Origin: an uncultured Coriobacteriaceae bacterium | GTDB lineage: Bacteria; Actinomycetota; Coriobacteriia; Coriobacteriales; Atopobiaceae | Reading direction: 5' to 3' | DNA length: 20,290 nucleotides | Assembly: GCA_900549525.1 (NCBI GenBank) | Contig: UWSJ01000030.1 | Location: 1-20,290, forward strand | Position numbers and translations under genes: made by a program | In this document: positions 13,424-20,290 of the stretch, piece after piece | Layout of the letters: the number at the start of each line of letters is the position of its first letter | How positions within the stretch are numbered: position 1 is the first letter of the stretch | The notes under the pieces: generated by a model | The model's input: only the letters and a program-made list of their open reading frames with translations | Databases searched by the model: none | Told to the model about the DNA's origin: nothing

Positions 13424-14404
13424 CTACTCGGCCATCTGAGCCTGGACGGCGGTGATGGCCACGACGCCCACGATGTCGTCGGCGGAGCAACCGCGCGAGA
13501 GGTCGTTGACGGGCTTGGCGATGCCCTGGAGCACGGGGCCGTAGGCCTCGGCGTCAGCGAAGCGCTGGACGAGCTTGTAGCCGATGTTGCCAGCCTCGAG
13601 GTCGGGGAAGACGAGGATGTTGGCGTGGCCGGCCACCTTGGACTCGGGCGCCTTCAGGCTCGCGACCTTCTCGACGAGGGCGGCGTCGAGCTGCAGGTCG
13701 CCGTCGAGGGCAAGCTCGGGCTCCTTCTCGTTGGCGAGCTTCACGGCCTCCTGGACCTTGGTGGGCACGTCGCCCTTGGCGGAGCCCATGGTGGAGAAGG
13801 ACAGCATGGCGACCTTCGGCTCCTCGCTGCTCACGAACTGCTTCCAGGTGCGGGCAGAGGCGAGCGCGATCTCGGAGAGCTCGTCGGCCGAGGGGTCGAT
13901 GTTGAGGCCGCAGTCGGCGAACAGCAGCGTGCCGTTGTCGCCGTACTCCTTCTTGCTCGTGCACATCACGAAGAAGGCGGAGACGAGCTTGGTGCCCGGC
14001 GCGGTCTTGAGAATCTGCAGGGCGGGGCGCAGGGTGTTGGCCGTGGAGTGGCAGGCGCCGGAGACGAGGCCGTCGGCGTCACCCATCTTGACCATCATGG
14101 TGCCGAAGTAGGTGGCGTCGTTCATCTGCTCGCGAGCCTGCTCGATGGTGACGCCCTTCTTGGCGCGGAGCTCGGCGAACTTGGCGGCGTAGGCCTCGTG
14201 CTTGTCGGAGGTCTTGGGGTCGACGACCTCGGCGCCCTCGACCTTGACGGTCTCGGGGTCGCCAAGGATGACGAGCTTGGCCAGGCCCTCGGCAACGATC
14301 TTCTTCGCGGCTTCAATGGTTCGCGGATCCTCGCCCTCGGGTAGGACGATGGTCTTGACGTCGCGCTTGGCGGCGTTCTTCATGCGCTGCAGGAAATCGC
14401 TCAT
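13424..14404 (-). CDS. pta: Phosphate acetyltransferase
   Basis: This cytosolic enzyme converts acetyl-CoA plus phosphate to acetyl phosphate plus CoA, feeding acetate kinase. It is 326 aa, the length of the short single-domain Pta class without the DRTGG N-terminal domain. The start ATG 14404 (MSDFLQRMKN) follows AAAAGGAG on the minus strand; the frame extends ten codons upstream without better support. Recognisable segments include KTIVLPEGEDPRTIEAA, the GDADGLVSGACHSTANTLRPALQ substrate region, LLFADCGLNIDPSADELSEIA, and the C-terminal VQRFADAEAYGPVLQGIAKPVNDLSRGCSADDIV. All are hallmarks of Pta. It has its own TATAAT -10 and its own terminator, so it is monocistronic and separate from ackA. 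Confidence 0.96.
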   Translation of the reverse strand: MSDFLQRMKNAAKRDVKTIVLPEGEDPRTIEAAKKIVAEGLAKLVILGDPETVKVEGAEVVDPKTSDKHEAYAAKFAELRAKKGVTIEQAREQMNDATYFGTMMVKMGDADGLVSGACHSTANTLRPALQILKTAPGTKLVSAFFVMCTSKKEYGDNGTLLFADCGLNIDPSADELSEIALASARTWKQFVSSEEPKVAMLSFSTMGSAKGDVPTKVQEAVKLANEKEPELALDGDLQLDAALVEKVASLKAPESKVAGHANILVFPDLEAGNIGYKLVQRFADAEAYGPVLQGIAKPVNDLSRGCSADDIVGVVAITAVQAQMAE

Positions 14405-14451
14405 TTCGCTCCTTTTCTGACATTTTCTGGGCATCGGGTAGCCCAGTGGCC

Positions 14452-14457
14452 ATTATA
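14452..14457 (-). promoter_or_regulatory. pta -10 element (TATAAT)
   Basis: A perfect TATAAT is present on the minus strand, 47 nt before the pta start codon. The hexamer at the -35 position is not TTGACA-like at 16-18 nt spacing. On the plus strand, TATAGA/TAGAAT at 14469-14476 (with TG two bases before TATAGA) may be the divergent -10 of glf. The two promoters would then share this short region. Confidence 0.6.
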
Positions 14458-14490
14458 GGTTCGGCTGATATAGAATCACTTGCGACTTTT

Positions 14491-14554
14491 CGGACGCGCG
14501 GCCGACCCGTGCCGCGCGCGTCCGTGCATGAGCGGGCCGTCTCGTGAGACGCCC
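14491..14554 (+). promoter_or_regulatory. Structured 5' leader of glf (two hairpins)
   Basis: CGGACGCGCG (14491-14500) pairs perfectly with CGCGCGTCCG (14515-14524). A second hairpin pairs GGG and CGTCTC (14534-14543) with GAGACG and CCC (14546-14554) around GT, with one bulged C. Both precede the ribosome site GAGAGGA (14570-14576). Neither is followed by a T run on the plus strand, so a stabilising or regulatory role is more likely than termination. No known riboswitch family was recognised. Confidence 0.5.
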
Positions 14555-14580
14555 GAGGTCAAGGCGTCGAGAGGAATTGT

Positions 14581-15783
14581 ATGAGTATCGCCCAGGGTCT
14601 GCCCGACGGCTTCAGCGCCGATTCGTATGACATGCTCGTCGTCGGAGCTGGCTACGCGGGTGCGGTCTGCGCCCGTCGCCTGGCGGAGGCCTGTGGCTGG
14701 CGCGTCGCAGTTGTCGAGCGTCGCGACCACATTGCCGGCAACGCCTACGACTATCTCGACGACGCCGGGATTCTCGTCCACAAGTTCGGCCCGCACATCT
14801 ACCACACGCAGAGCGACCGCGTGCACCAGTTCCTCTCGCGCTTCACCGAGTGGACCGACTACCAGCACAAGGTGCTCGCCAACATCCATGGCACGCTCAT
14901 GCCGGTGCCGTTCAACCACGCAAGCCTCAAGCTCGCCTTTGGCGAGGAGCGCGGCGAGACCCTCTACCGCAAGCTTGTCGACACCTTCGGCGAGAACAAG
15001 AAAGTGCCCATCCTCGAGCTCCGCGAGAAGAACGACCACGAGCTCAAGGAGGTCGCCGACTACGTCTACGAGAACGTCTTCCTCCACTACACGATGAAGC
15101 AGTGGGGCACCTCGCCCGACCAGGTCGACCCGTCGGTCACCGGCCGCGTCCCCGTGTTCGTGGGTGACGACGACCGCTACTTCCCGCGCGTTGCCCACCA
15201 GGGCATGCCGGCCGAGGGCTACACCAAGATGTTCGAGCGCATGCTCGACCACGACCTCATCGACGTTTTCCTCGGCGTCGACGTCCGCGACATCCTTACC
15301 GTCGAGGACGACTACGTGAAGGTTGGCGGCAAGCCCTACGGTGGCGAGGTCATTTACACGGGCCCGCTCGACGAGCTCTTTGGCCTCGACCTCGGGGCGC
15401 TCCCGTACCGAACGCTCGACATGGTCTTCGAGACCCTGCCCGTGGACAAGTTCCAGCCTGTGGGAACCGTCAACTACACCACGAGCGAGGACTTCACGCG
15501 CATCACCGAGTTCAAGAACATGACGGGTCAGGTGGTGCCGGGCAAGACCACCATCATGAAGGAGTACTCCAAGGCCTATACGCCCGAGAGTGGCGAGACT
15601 CCCTACTACGCCATCCTCGACCCCGAGAACAAGGAGCTCTACGGCAAGTATCTCGCCCGCGTGAGCCGCCTCACCAACTTCCACCCCGTGGGCAGGCTCG
15701 CGGAGTACCGCTACTACGACATGGACGGCGTGACGGCGAGCGCGCTCAGCCTCTCCGACGAGCTCGTCCAGGCTCACAACTAG
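14581..15783 (+). CDS. glf: UDP-galactopyranose mutase
   Basis: This flavoenzyme isomerises UDP-galactopyranose to UDP-galactofuranose, the precursor of galactofuranose-containing glycans. It is cytosolic, 400 aa, slightly longer than the E. coli type, with about 15 extra N-terminal residues. ATG 14581 follows GAGAGGA. The FAD-binding GAGYAG is at 22-27, followed by VVERRDHIAGNAYDY, and the Glf-specific VHKFGPHIYHT is at 66-76. The segments EYSKAY and RLAEYRYYDMD near the C terminus match the conserved substrate and flavin contacts of the family. The downstream glycosyltransferase starts 39 nt after the stop, so the two form an operon. Full-length and apparently intact. Confidence 0.96.
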   Translation: MSIAQGLPDGFSADSYDMLVVGAGYAGAVCARRLAEACGWRVAVVERRDHIAGNAYDYLDDAGILVHKFGPHIYHTQSDRVHQFLSRFTEWTDYQHKVLANIHGTLMPVPFNHASLKLAFGEERGETLYRKLVDTFGENKKVPILELREKNDHELKEVADYVYENVFLHYTMKQWGTSPDQVDPSVTGRVPVFVGDDDRYFPRVAHQGMPAEGYTKMFERMLDHDLIDVFLGVDVRDILTVEDDYVKVGGKPYGGEVIYTGPLDELFGLDLGALPYRTLDMVFETLPVDKFQPVGTVNYTTSEDFTRITEFKNMTGQVVPGKTTIMKEYSKAYTPESGETPYYAILDPENKELYGKYLARVSRLTNFHPVGRLAEYRYYDMDGVTASALSLSDELVQAHN

Positions 15784-15822
15784 CGGGCGTTGCGCCGAAA
15801 CACCTCCGGAGGAACTACACCA

Positions 15823-16857
15823 ATGGCCAAGACCATTACGTTTGGCATTCCGTGCTACAACTCTGCCGGCTACATGGACCGGTGCGTCTCCTCGATCCTC
15901 GAGGGCAGCGACTATGCTGAGGACGTGCAGGTCATCATCGTCGACGATGGCTCCACGAAGGACAACACGTTCGAGAAGGCTCGGGAGTGGCAGGAGCGCT
16001 ACCCCTCCATCGTGAAGGCCGTGCACCAGGAGAACGGCGGTCACGGCATGGCCGTCCTCAAGGCGCTCGAGAACGCCGAGGGCCTCTACTTCAAGGTGGT
16101 CGACTCCGACGACTGGCTTGACGGCGATGCGCTGGCAAAGCTCCTGAGCACCCTCCGCGACTTCGAGTGGCGCGACCTGCGCGTTGACCTCGTGATCTCC
16201 AACTACGTGTACGAGCACGTCGAGGACAATACGCAGAACGTCATCGACTTCCGGTACGTCCTCAAACGCAACCGGGTCATGACGTGGGACAAGATCGGCC
16301 ACTTCAACATGGCCCAGAACCTGCTCATGCACTCGCTGTGCTACCGGACGGACGTGCTGCGCGACGGCGGCGTTCCCATGCCCGCGCACACCTTCTACGT
16401 CGACAACATCTACGCGTACGTGCCGCTGCCGCGCGTGAAGACGCTCTATTACCTCGATGTTGACCTCTATCGCTACTTCATCGGCAGGGATGACCAGAGC
16501 GTCAACGAGAAGGTCATGGTGAGCCGCATCGACCAGCAGCTGCGCGTCACGCGCATCATGATGGACGCGTACCACCTCTACGACGACATCGAGAGCACGA
16601 AGCTGCGCAACTACATGCTGGGCTACTTCACGCTCATGATGGCCGTGTGCTCCATCTTCTCACGTCTCTCCGACAGGCCCGACGCGTTGGACAACTGCGA
16701 GGCCCTCTGGCTCCACCTCAAGGCCTACGACAAGCGCATGTATCGCAAGGCCCGCATGGGCGTCATCGGCATCGCGACGAACCTTCCCACCAAGGTGGGC
16801 GAGAAGTTCACGCTCGGTATCTACCGCGTGGCGTCGAAGCTCGTGAAGTTCAACTAG
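15823..16857 (+). CDS. Family 2 glycosyltransferase
   Basis: This is a predicted GT-A fold glycosyltransferase, 344 aa, acting at the cytoplasmic face. ATG 15823 follows GGAGG (15808-15812). That ribosome site is the right half of a perfect 10-bp palindrome CCTCCGGAGG (15803-15812). The frame begins earlier (15790) but without support. Typical GT2 features are FGIPCYNSAGYMDRCVSSIL at the N terminus, IIVDDGSTKDNT (Asp41-Asp42) for the nucleotide, NGGHGMAVLKAL, and the metal-binding DSDDW (94-98). No membrane segment is obvious. Linkage to glf suggests transfer of a sugar, possibly galactofuranose, to a surface polysaccharide or glycolipid; donor and acceptor are inferred, not shown. A strong terminator follows. 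Confidence 0.9.
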   Translation: MAKTITFGIPCYNSAGYMDRCVSSILEGSDYAEDVQVIIVDDGSTKDNTFEKAREWQERYPSIVKAVHQENGGHGMAVLKALENAEGLYFKVVDSDDWLDGDALAKLLSTLRDFEWRDLRVDLVISNYVYEHVEDNTQNVIDFRYVLKRNRVMTWDKIGHFNMAQNLLMHSLCYRTDVLRDGGVPMPAHTFYVDNIYAYVPLPRVKTLYYLDVDLYRYFIGRDDQSVNEKVMVSRIDQQLRVTRIMMDAYHLYDDIESTKLRNYMLGYFTLMMAVCSIFSRLSDRPDALDNCEALWLHLKAYDKRMYRKARMGVIGIATNLPTKVGEKFTLGIYRVASKLVKFN

Positions 16858-16882
16858 CGAAGCTCCACGCACGGTGAAACGG

Positions 16883-16920
16883 CGAGGCCCCGAGGGTATG
16901 TTCTCGGGGCCTCGTTATTT
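16883..16920 (+). terminator. Terminator of the glf-glycosyltransferase operon
   Basis: A perfect 12-bp stem (16883-16894 with 16903-16914) encloses an 8-nt loop and is followed by TTATTTGTAT. It lies 25 nt after the glycosyltransferase stop. The following 100 nt up to the convergent P1 peptidase gene show nothing else recognisable. Confidence 0.85.
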
Positions 16921-17016
16921 GTATGGGGTCGTGTAGCGGCTGCGTCGCATGTGTGAAGCGGGTGCGTTGCATGCGCGTCGGCGGGGCTTCGCGGCGCTTC
17001 TCGGAGCGCACCCTAC

Positions 17017-18126
17017 CTACAGGCTTGCCGCGCCCGGGACGCCGTGGAGGGTTTTCGCGCTTCTCGCCCCGTCGGCGATGGCGCGCTCGAGGGCGCGGGT
17101 GGCGAGGATGCCCACGACGTCGACGGGCATCTCGGTCTCACCGGTCGCCATGACGAAGACGGTGTCGCCGTCGTTGGTGGTGTGGGTGGGCCTGATGGCG
17201 TGCGCATAGGCGTCGGCGGCCATCTGGGCGACCTTGGTGGCCTGCGCCTTCGTGAGGCGGGCGTTGGTGACGACGCAGCTGATGGTGGTATTTGTGCGCG
17301 GGCTGGGACTCTCGGATCCGCCGCGCGGTGCGCGAGGGGTGCCGTTGCCGAGCGGCATGCGAGCCGCCATCCCGATCGCGAGCTCGCATTCGTCGACCAC
17401 GCCGGTTCCGTCGTGCGAGCGCATGCCGGCGATGGGCTCGCCGGTGTCGGGGTCGTAGACGTTGCCGCAGGCGTTGACGGCCGCGACGGCGCCGCAGGCA
17501 AGCGGGCCCGCCTGCTCGACGTCGGTGCCAAGGCCAGACTTCATGACGAGCTTGGGGCCTCCCAGCTTGCCGACGGTGCAGCCGGTGCCGGCCCCCACGT
17601 TGCCGCGGGGGAGGGGCGTGGGGGCGTCGTCGAGGGCAACGCGGCACGCCTCGGCGCCGTTTTCCGCCGTGGGGCGGATGTGCGGGTTGCCGAACCCGAG
17701 GTCGAACAGGCAGGCGCTCGAGACGATGGGCACCTTGCCCACCTGTACGTCGAGGCCGATGCCGGCGCGCTCGAGCTCCTCCGCCACGCCGCAGGAGGCC
17801 GCGAGGCCATACGCGGAGCCACCGGAGAGCACGACGGCATGCAGCACGTCGACGGTCTCCTCCGGGCGCAGCAGGTCGGTCTCACGGGTGGCCGGGGCAC
17901 CACCTCGCACGTCGACGCCGCCCGTCGCGCCCGCCGGGCACACGATGACGGTGCAGCCCGTTCCATTCTCCTCGTCGGTGTAGTGGGCGATGCGGATGCC
18001 CGGAATCTGGGAGACGTCCGAGATGGGATGGTCGACGGCCCCGCTCCGACGCGGCGTGACCGCCGTGCCCACCCCGATTCGCCGAGCCTCGTCGGCGGGC
18101 GTGCTGCCCTGCAATGACTTCGTCAT
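17017..18126 (-). CDS. P1 family peptidase (DmpA/NylC-type, S58), self-processing
   Basis: This is a predicted N-terminal-nucleophile hydrolase of the DmpA/NylC family, whose members are aminopeptidases or amidases. It is 369 aa. ATG 18126 follows GGAGG with 6-nt spacing on the minus strand. Family segments include the start of the domain at ISDVSQIPGIRIAHYTDEENGTGCTV, HAVVLSGGSAYGLAASCGVAEELE, and GNVGAGTGCTVGKLGG. The motif TNTTISCVVTNARL fits the autocleavage site. The chain would split before Thr280 (after Asn279), giving alpha and beta parts of about 279 and 90 residues, with Thr280 as nucleophile. No signal peptide is present, so it is cytosolic. It lies 57 nt downstream of the Maf gene and may be its last operon partner. 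The physiological substrate is unknown. Confidence 0.88.
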   Translation of the reverse strand: MTKSLQGSTPADEARRIGVGTAVTPRRSGAVDHPISDVSQIPGIRIAHYTDEENGTGCTVIVCPAGATGGVDVRGGAPATRETDLLRPEETVDVLHAVVLSGGSAYGLAASCGVAEELERAGIGLDVQVGKVPIVSSACLFDLGFGNPHIRPTAENGAEACRVALDDAPTPLPRGNVGAGTGCTVGKLGGPKLVMKSGLGTDVEQAGPLACGAVAAVNACGNVYDPDTGEPIAGMRSHDGTGVVDECELAIGMAARMPLGNGTPRAPRGGSESPSPRTNTTISCVVTNARLTKAQATKVAQMAADAYAHAIRPTHTTNDGDTVFVMATGETEMPVDVVGILATRALERAIADGARSAKTLHGVPGAASL

Positions 18127-18183
18127 GCGATGCCTCCAAATACTGTGGTGACCGGATTCGGGCGGCCTTTGAGAGTTGCGGGC

Positions 18184-19065
18184 CTACGAGGCAAGCAACC
18201 TTGCCATCTCGCGCACGAGTCTCGAGACGGGCAGTCCCACGACGTTGAAATAGTCGCCCTCGATGCCCTTCACGAGTGCGCGTCCGAGCCCCTGGATCCC
18301 GTAGGCTCCTGCCTTGTCGAGCGGCTCTCCGGTGGCGACGTAGGCAACGATGTCGGCGTCATCGAGTTCGTAGAAGGTGACGGCTGAGGTCTCGGTGAAG
18401 GAGAGCTCGCGCGTGGCCGCCGCGCCGTGCTCGTCGCACCTGAGAAGGCAGACGCCGGTTGTCACGTGATGCGTGCGTCCGGAGAGGGAACGGAGCATGC
18501 GGCAGGCGTCCGCCGCGTCCGACGGCTTGCCGAGGTCGGTTCCCTCGAACCAGACCGTGGTGTCGGCGGCTATGACAAGGTCGCCGGGCGTCGCGTCGTT
18601 GCGGTCGCAGGCGCTGTGGGCCTTGAGGCGCGCAAGCCTGCGGACGAGCTCGACGGGGTCCTCGTGAGCTTGCGGGGTCTCGTCGACGTCCTGGGGTGCC
18701 ACGAGAGGGTCGAAGCCAATCTCCCGAAGCAGCTCGACGCGCCTCGGCGACCCGCTTGCGAGCACGACGCGCCCCGCCGTTCGGGGCAGGTCGAAGATCG
18801 ACGCGCCCGCCGGGGCGTGGACGCTCGCTGGTGGCTCGTCTTCGGACATGCCGTTGGGCTCGCGGGCGGGTTCGTCTTGGCGGGAGGAAACCTCGCCCTT
18901 GGTGTCGGCGCTTTCCGGCGGCTCGGGCGTATCGGGTTCGTCCTCGGCCTCGAATCCTCCAACAAGCGCGAGGTCATCGGGGGTGAGAGGGCGGGTCGAG
19001 CATTCCGCGATGAGCCTCAGCCCCGGAGTGCCCTGGGCACCTTCGGTGGGAGCGTCCGTCGTCAC
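18184..19065 (-). CDS. Maf-like nucleotide pyrophosphatase with N-terminal extension
   Basis: This is a predicted house-cleaning nucleoside triphosphate pyrophosphatase of the Maf/HAM1-like class, acting in the cytosol on non-canonical or modified nucleotides. The Maf domain covers about residues 99-293. It carries ASGSPRRVELL (103-113), the catalytic IAADTTVW (Asp168), GKPSDA, LSGRTHHVTTGV, and YVATGEPLDKAGAYGIQGLG with Lys251. The final part IEGDYFNVVGLP is highly typical. The first 98 residues are not part of the family: an initial segment (RLIAECSTRPLTPDDLALVGG) is followed by an acidic, Pro/Glu-rich, probably disordered stretch. GTG 19065 lies 3 nt after the DJ-1 gene stop with ACGGAG upstream. 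A later start at Met73 would remove most of the extension but has no good ribosome site. Confidence 0.9.
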   Translation of the reverse strand: MTTDAPTEGAQGTPGLRLIAECSTRPLTPDDLALVGGFEAEDEPDTPEPPESADTKGEVSSRQDEPAREPNGMSEDEPPASVHAPAGASIFDLPRTAGRVVLASGSPRRVELLREIGFDPLVAPQDVDETPQAHEDPVELVRRLARLKAHSACDRNDATPGDLVIAADTTVWFEGTDLGKPSDAADACRMLRSLSGRTHHVTTGVCLLRCDEHGAAATRELSFTETSAVTFYELDDADIVAYVATGEPLDKAGAYGIQGLGRALVKGIEGDYFNVVGLPVSRLVREMARLLAS

Positions 19066-19068
19066 GTG

Positions 19069-19629
19069 CTACTCCGTTCTGGACGTCTCGAGCATGCCGT
19101 TGGCGACGCGGTCTGCCTCCGCCTCTCCTGCGAGGCTCCGCAGGAGAGCGAGGCCGAAGTCGATGGCATAGGCGGGGCCGGAGGCGGTCACGAGGTTGCC
19201 GTCGGTGTAGGTGCCGAGCGCCTCGGGGCGCACGTCGGCCGGGAAGGCTCCCTCGCAGCCGGGGTAGCACGTGGCGGTGCGGCCCTCGAGCAGCCCGAGC
19301 TCGGCGAGGATGGACGGGGCAGCGCAGATGGCACCCAGCTTCTTGTCGGCCACGAACTTGCGCGCGAGCTCACAGACGCGCTCGTTTGCGCGCAGGTTGG
19401 TCGTACCGGGCATGCCGCCGGGCAGGACGACGAGGTCGCAGTCGGAGAAGTCGTAGGTGTCGATGGTCGCGTCGGCCTCGATCGTGATCTTGTGGCCGCT
19501 CGTGACGCGCGGCGTCTTGCTGATGGTGACGAGCGAGACGTCCTGCCCGCCGCGGCGCAGCACGTCCGCCGGGGCCAGTGCCTCCACCGTCTCGAACCCA
19601 TCCGCAAGAAGAATGGCTACCTTTGCCAT
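19069..19629 (-). CDS. DJ-1/PfpI family protein (YajL/ThiJ type)
   Basis: This is a small cytosolic protein of the DJ-1/PfpI superfamily, 186 aa. ATG 19629 (MAKVAILLAD) follows TGGAGGA on the minus strand; the eight extra codons of the frame upstream contain the ribosome site itself. Key residues are the acidic partner in LADGFETVEA (Glu13/Glu16), PGGMPGTTNLR, and the nucleophile-elbow cysteine in GAICAAPSILAELG (Cys102). Its length and the order of motifs match YajL and human DJ-1 rather than the PfpI protease branch. Proposed family roles include glyoxalase/deglycase or redox-protective activity, which remain debated. Its stop codon is 3 nt before the Maf gene start, so the two are co-transcribed, consistent with a damage-clean-up pairing (inference). 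Confidence 0.9.
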   Translation of the reverse strand: MAKVAILLADGFETVEALAPADVLRRGGQDVSLVTISKTPRVTSGHKITIEADATIDTYDFSDCDLVVLPGGMPGTTNLRANERVCELARKFVADKKLGAICAAPSILAELGLLEGRTATCYPGCEGAFPADVRPEALGTYTDGNLVTASGPAYAIDFGLALLRSLAGEAEADRVANGMLETSRTE

Positions 19630-19701
19630 GGTGTCCTCCAATTTCTGGCGCACTGCGCCGCTGGTCAGCTTGATGGTACCCGTCTGGGCAAGGACGAGCC
19701 C

Positions 19702-20290
19702 CTACGCCGTGCGCCGGACGAGCTTCGTGACCGTCTCGACGTGGAAGGTCTGCGGGAAGAGGTCGACCGGTGTTACCGAGACGGGCTCGAACGCGCCTGC
19801 CGCACGGAAGCGGGCGAGGTCGCGGGCGAGGGTGGCCGGGTCGCAGCTCACGTAGGCGATGGCCCGCGCGGGCTGCTCCGAGAGCTGCCGCACGACGCCC
19901 TCGGCGAGCCCCGCTCGCGGCGGGTCCACCACGATGACGTCGGCCTCGTCGTCGGGGAACTCGCGTCCGGCGTCGCCACCGACGGCGTCGACGTTGTCGA
20001 GCCGGGCGTCCTCGAGGTTGCGGCGCAGGTCGCGAACGGCCGGGCCGTACGACTCCACGGCGTCCACGAACTCACAGCGGCGGGCGAGCGGCAGCGTGAA
20101 GGTGCCCGCGCCGGAGTAGAGGTCCATCGCGACGTCCGTCTCGCGCGGCTCGAGGGCGGAGAGGACGAGATCTACGAGCTTCTCGGATCCCGCCGTGTTG
20201 ACCTGGAAGAAGCTTGGGGCCGAGAGACGCATGACGCCGCCCGCGATGCGCTCGCTCCAGCTGCCCGCGCCAAAGAGCCGCTCCACGCCC
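19702..20290 (-). CDS. RNA (uracil-5-)-methyltransferase, TrmA/RumA family, C-terminal part
   Basis: The frame is open to the window edge on the minus strand and ends at TAG 19702-19704, giving about 195 C-terminal residues. It contains SFFQVNTAGSEKLVDLV, the SAM-binding motif DLYSGAGTFTLPLA, the VDPPRAGL motif, and the catalytic-cysteine motif YVSCDPATLARDL, followed by the usual ending DLFPQTFHVETV. These identify a class of enzymes that methylate C5 of uridine in rRNA or tRNA using S-adenosylmethionine. RlmD/RlmCD-like rRNA methylation is the likeliest role. The N-terminal TRAM and iron-sulfur regions that would separate RlmD from RlmC or TrmA lie outside the window. The DJ-1 gene starts 73 nt downstream on the same strand and could be in the same transcript. 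Confidence 0.92.
   Translation of the reverse strand, partial: GVERLFGAGSWSERIAGGVMRLSAPSFFQVNTAGSEKLVDLVLSALEPRETDVAMDLYSGAGTFTLPLARRCEFVDAVESYGPAVRDLRRNLEDARLDNVDAVGGDAGREFPDDEADVIVVDPPRAGLAEGVVRQLSEQPARAIAYVSCDPATLARDLARFRAAGAFEPVSVTPVDLFPQTFHVETVTKLVRRTA

Noticed and set aside
14476..16575. 699-codon open frame antisense to glf and the glycosyltransferase
   Set aside because: Its translation is rich in Val, Ala, Asp, His and Arg with no family motif. It is the reverse frame of two clearly identified genes in G+C-rich DNA.
16994..17009. Terminator for the P1 peptidase gene
   Set aside because: Only a 5-bp stem (GCGCT/AGCGC) with no T tract on the minus strand; too weak to call.

Overview
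The window is a G+C-rich, gene-dense bacterial chromosome segment. Gene content (acetate kinase and phosphotransacetylase, ATP-dependent PEP carboxykinase, Tat-like lipoproteins, UDP-galactopyranose mutase, and an actinobacterial-type wHTH/DUF559 protein) fits an anaerobic actinobacterium of the class Coriobacteriia, for example an Olsenella- or Collinsella-like organism. This taxonomic guess is inference from gene content and composition, not from a marker gene.

Layout. Positions 1-285 hold the 3' end of ackA and its terminator. Positions 335-3890 hold a complete polar amino acid (glutamate/glutamine type) ABC transporter operon: lipoprotein, two permeases and an ATPase, with a promoter, an intercistronic double hairpin and a terminator. 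Then come a class-I-amidotransferase-like peptidase C26 gene (3908-4672) and a type I mannose-6-phosphate isomerase (4802-5749). The latter converges, across a 77-bp palindrome, on a LacX-type aldose 1-epimerase gene (minus, 5893-6795). Positions 6971-10091 hold a tight three-gene set: an NMT1/SsuA-type lipoprotein, a single-polypeptide permease-ATPase fusion, and a cyclophilin lipoprotein that overlaps the fusion gene by 4 bp. PEP carboxykinase follows (10226-11833).

The least ordinary part is 11834-13330. A gene for a predicted winged-helix plus PD-(D/E)XK (DUF559-like) protein lies on the minus strand between two related arrays of degenerate 15-nt repeats. The repeats recur about every 30-33 nt, and within each array the units switch orientation at the same 22-nt junction. 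Next are pta (minus, 13424-14404) with a UUCG-loop terminator and, divergent from it, a glf-glycosyltransferase pair (14581-16857) with a structured leader and strong terminator. The end of the window is a minus-strand cluster: the C-terminal part of a TrmA/RumA-type RNA uracil methyltransferase, a DJ-1/PfpI protein, a Maf pyrophosphatase with a long N-terminal extension, and a P1 (DmpA/NylC-type) peptidase.

How the genes fit together. AckA and Pta make acetate and ATP from acetyl-CoA but are split about 13 kb apart on opposite strands. PckA links C3 and C4 metabolism. ManA and the epimerase interconvert sugars, while Glf and the glycosyltransferase probably supply a galactofuranose-containing surface glycan. 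The two ABC systems import an amino acid and an unidentified small organic compound. The repeat arrays around the DUF559-like gene are the best candidate for an undescribed system.
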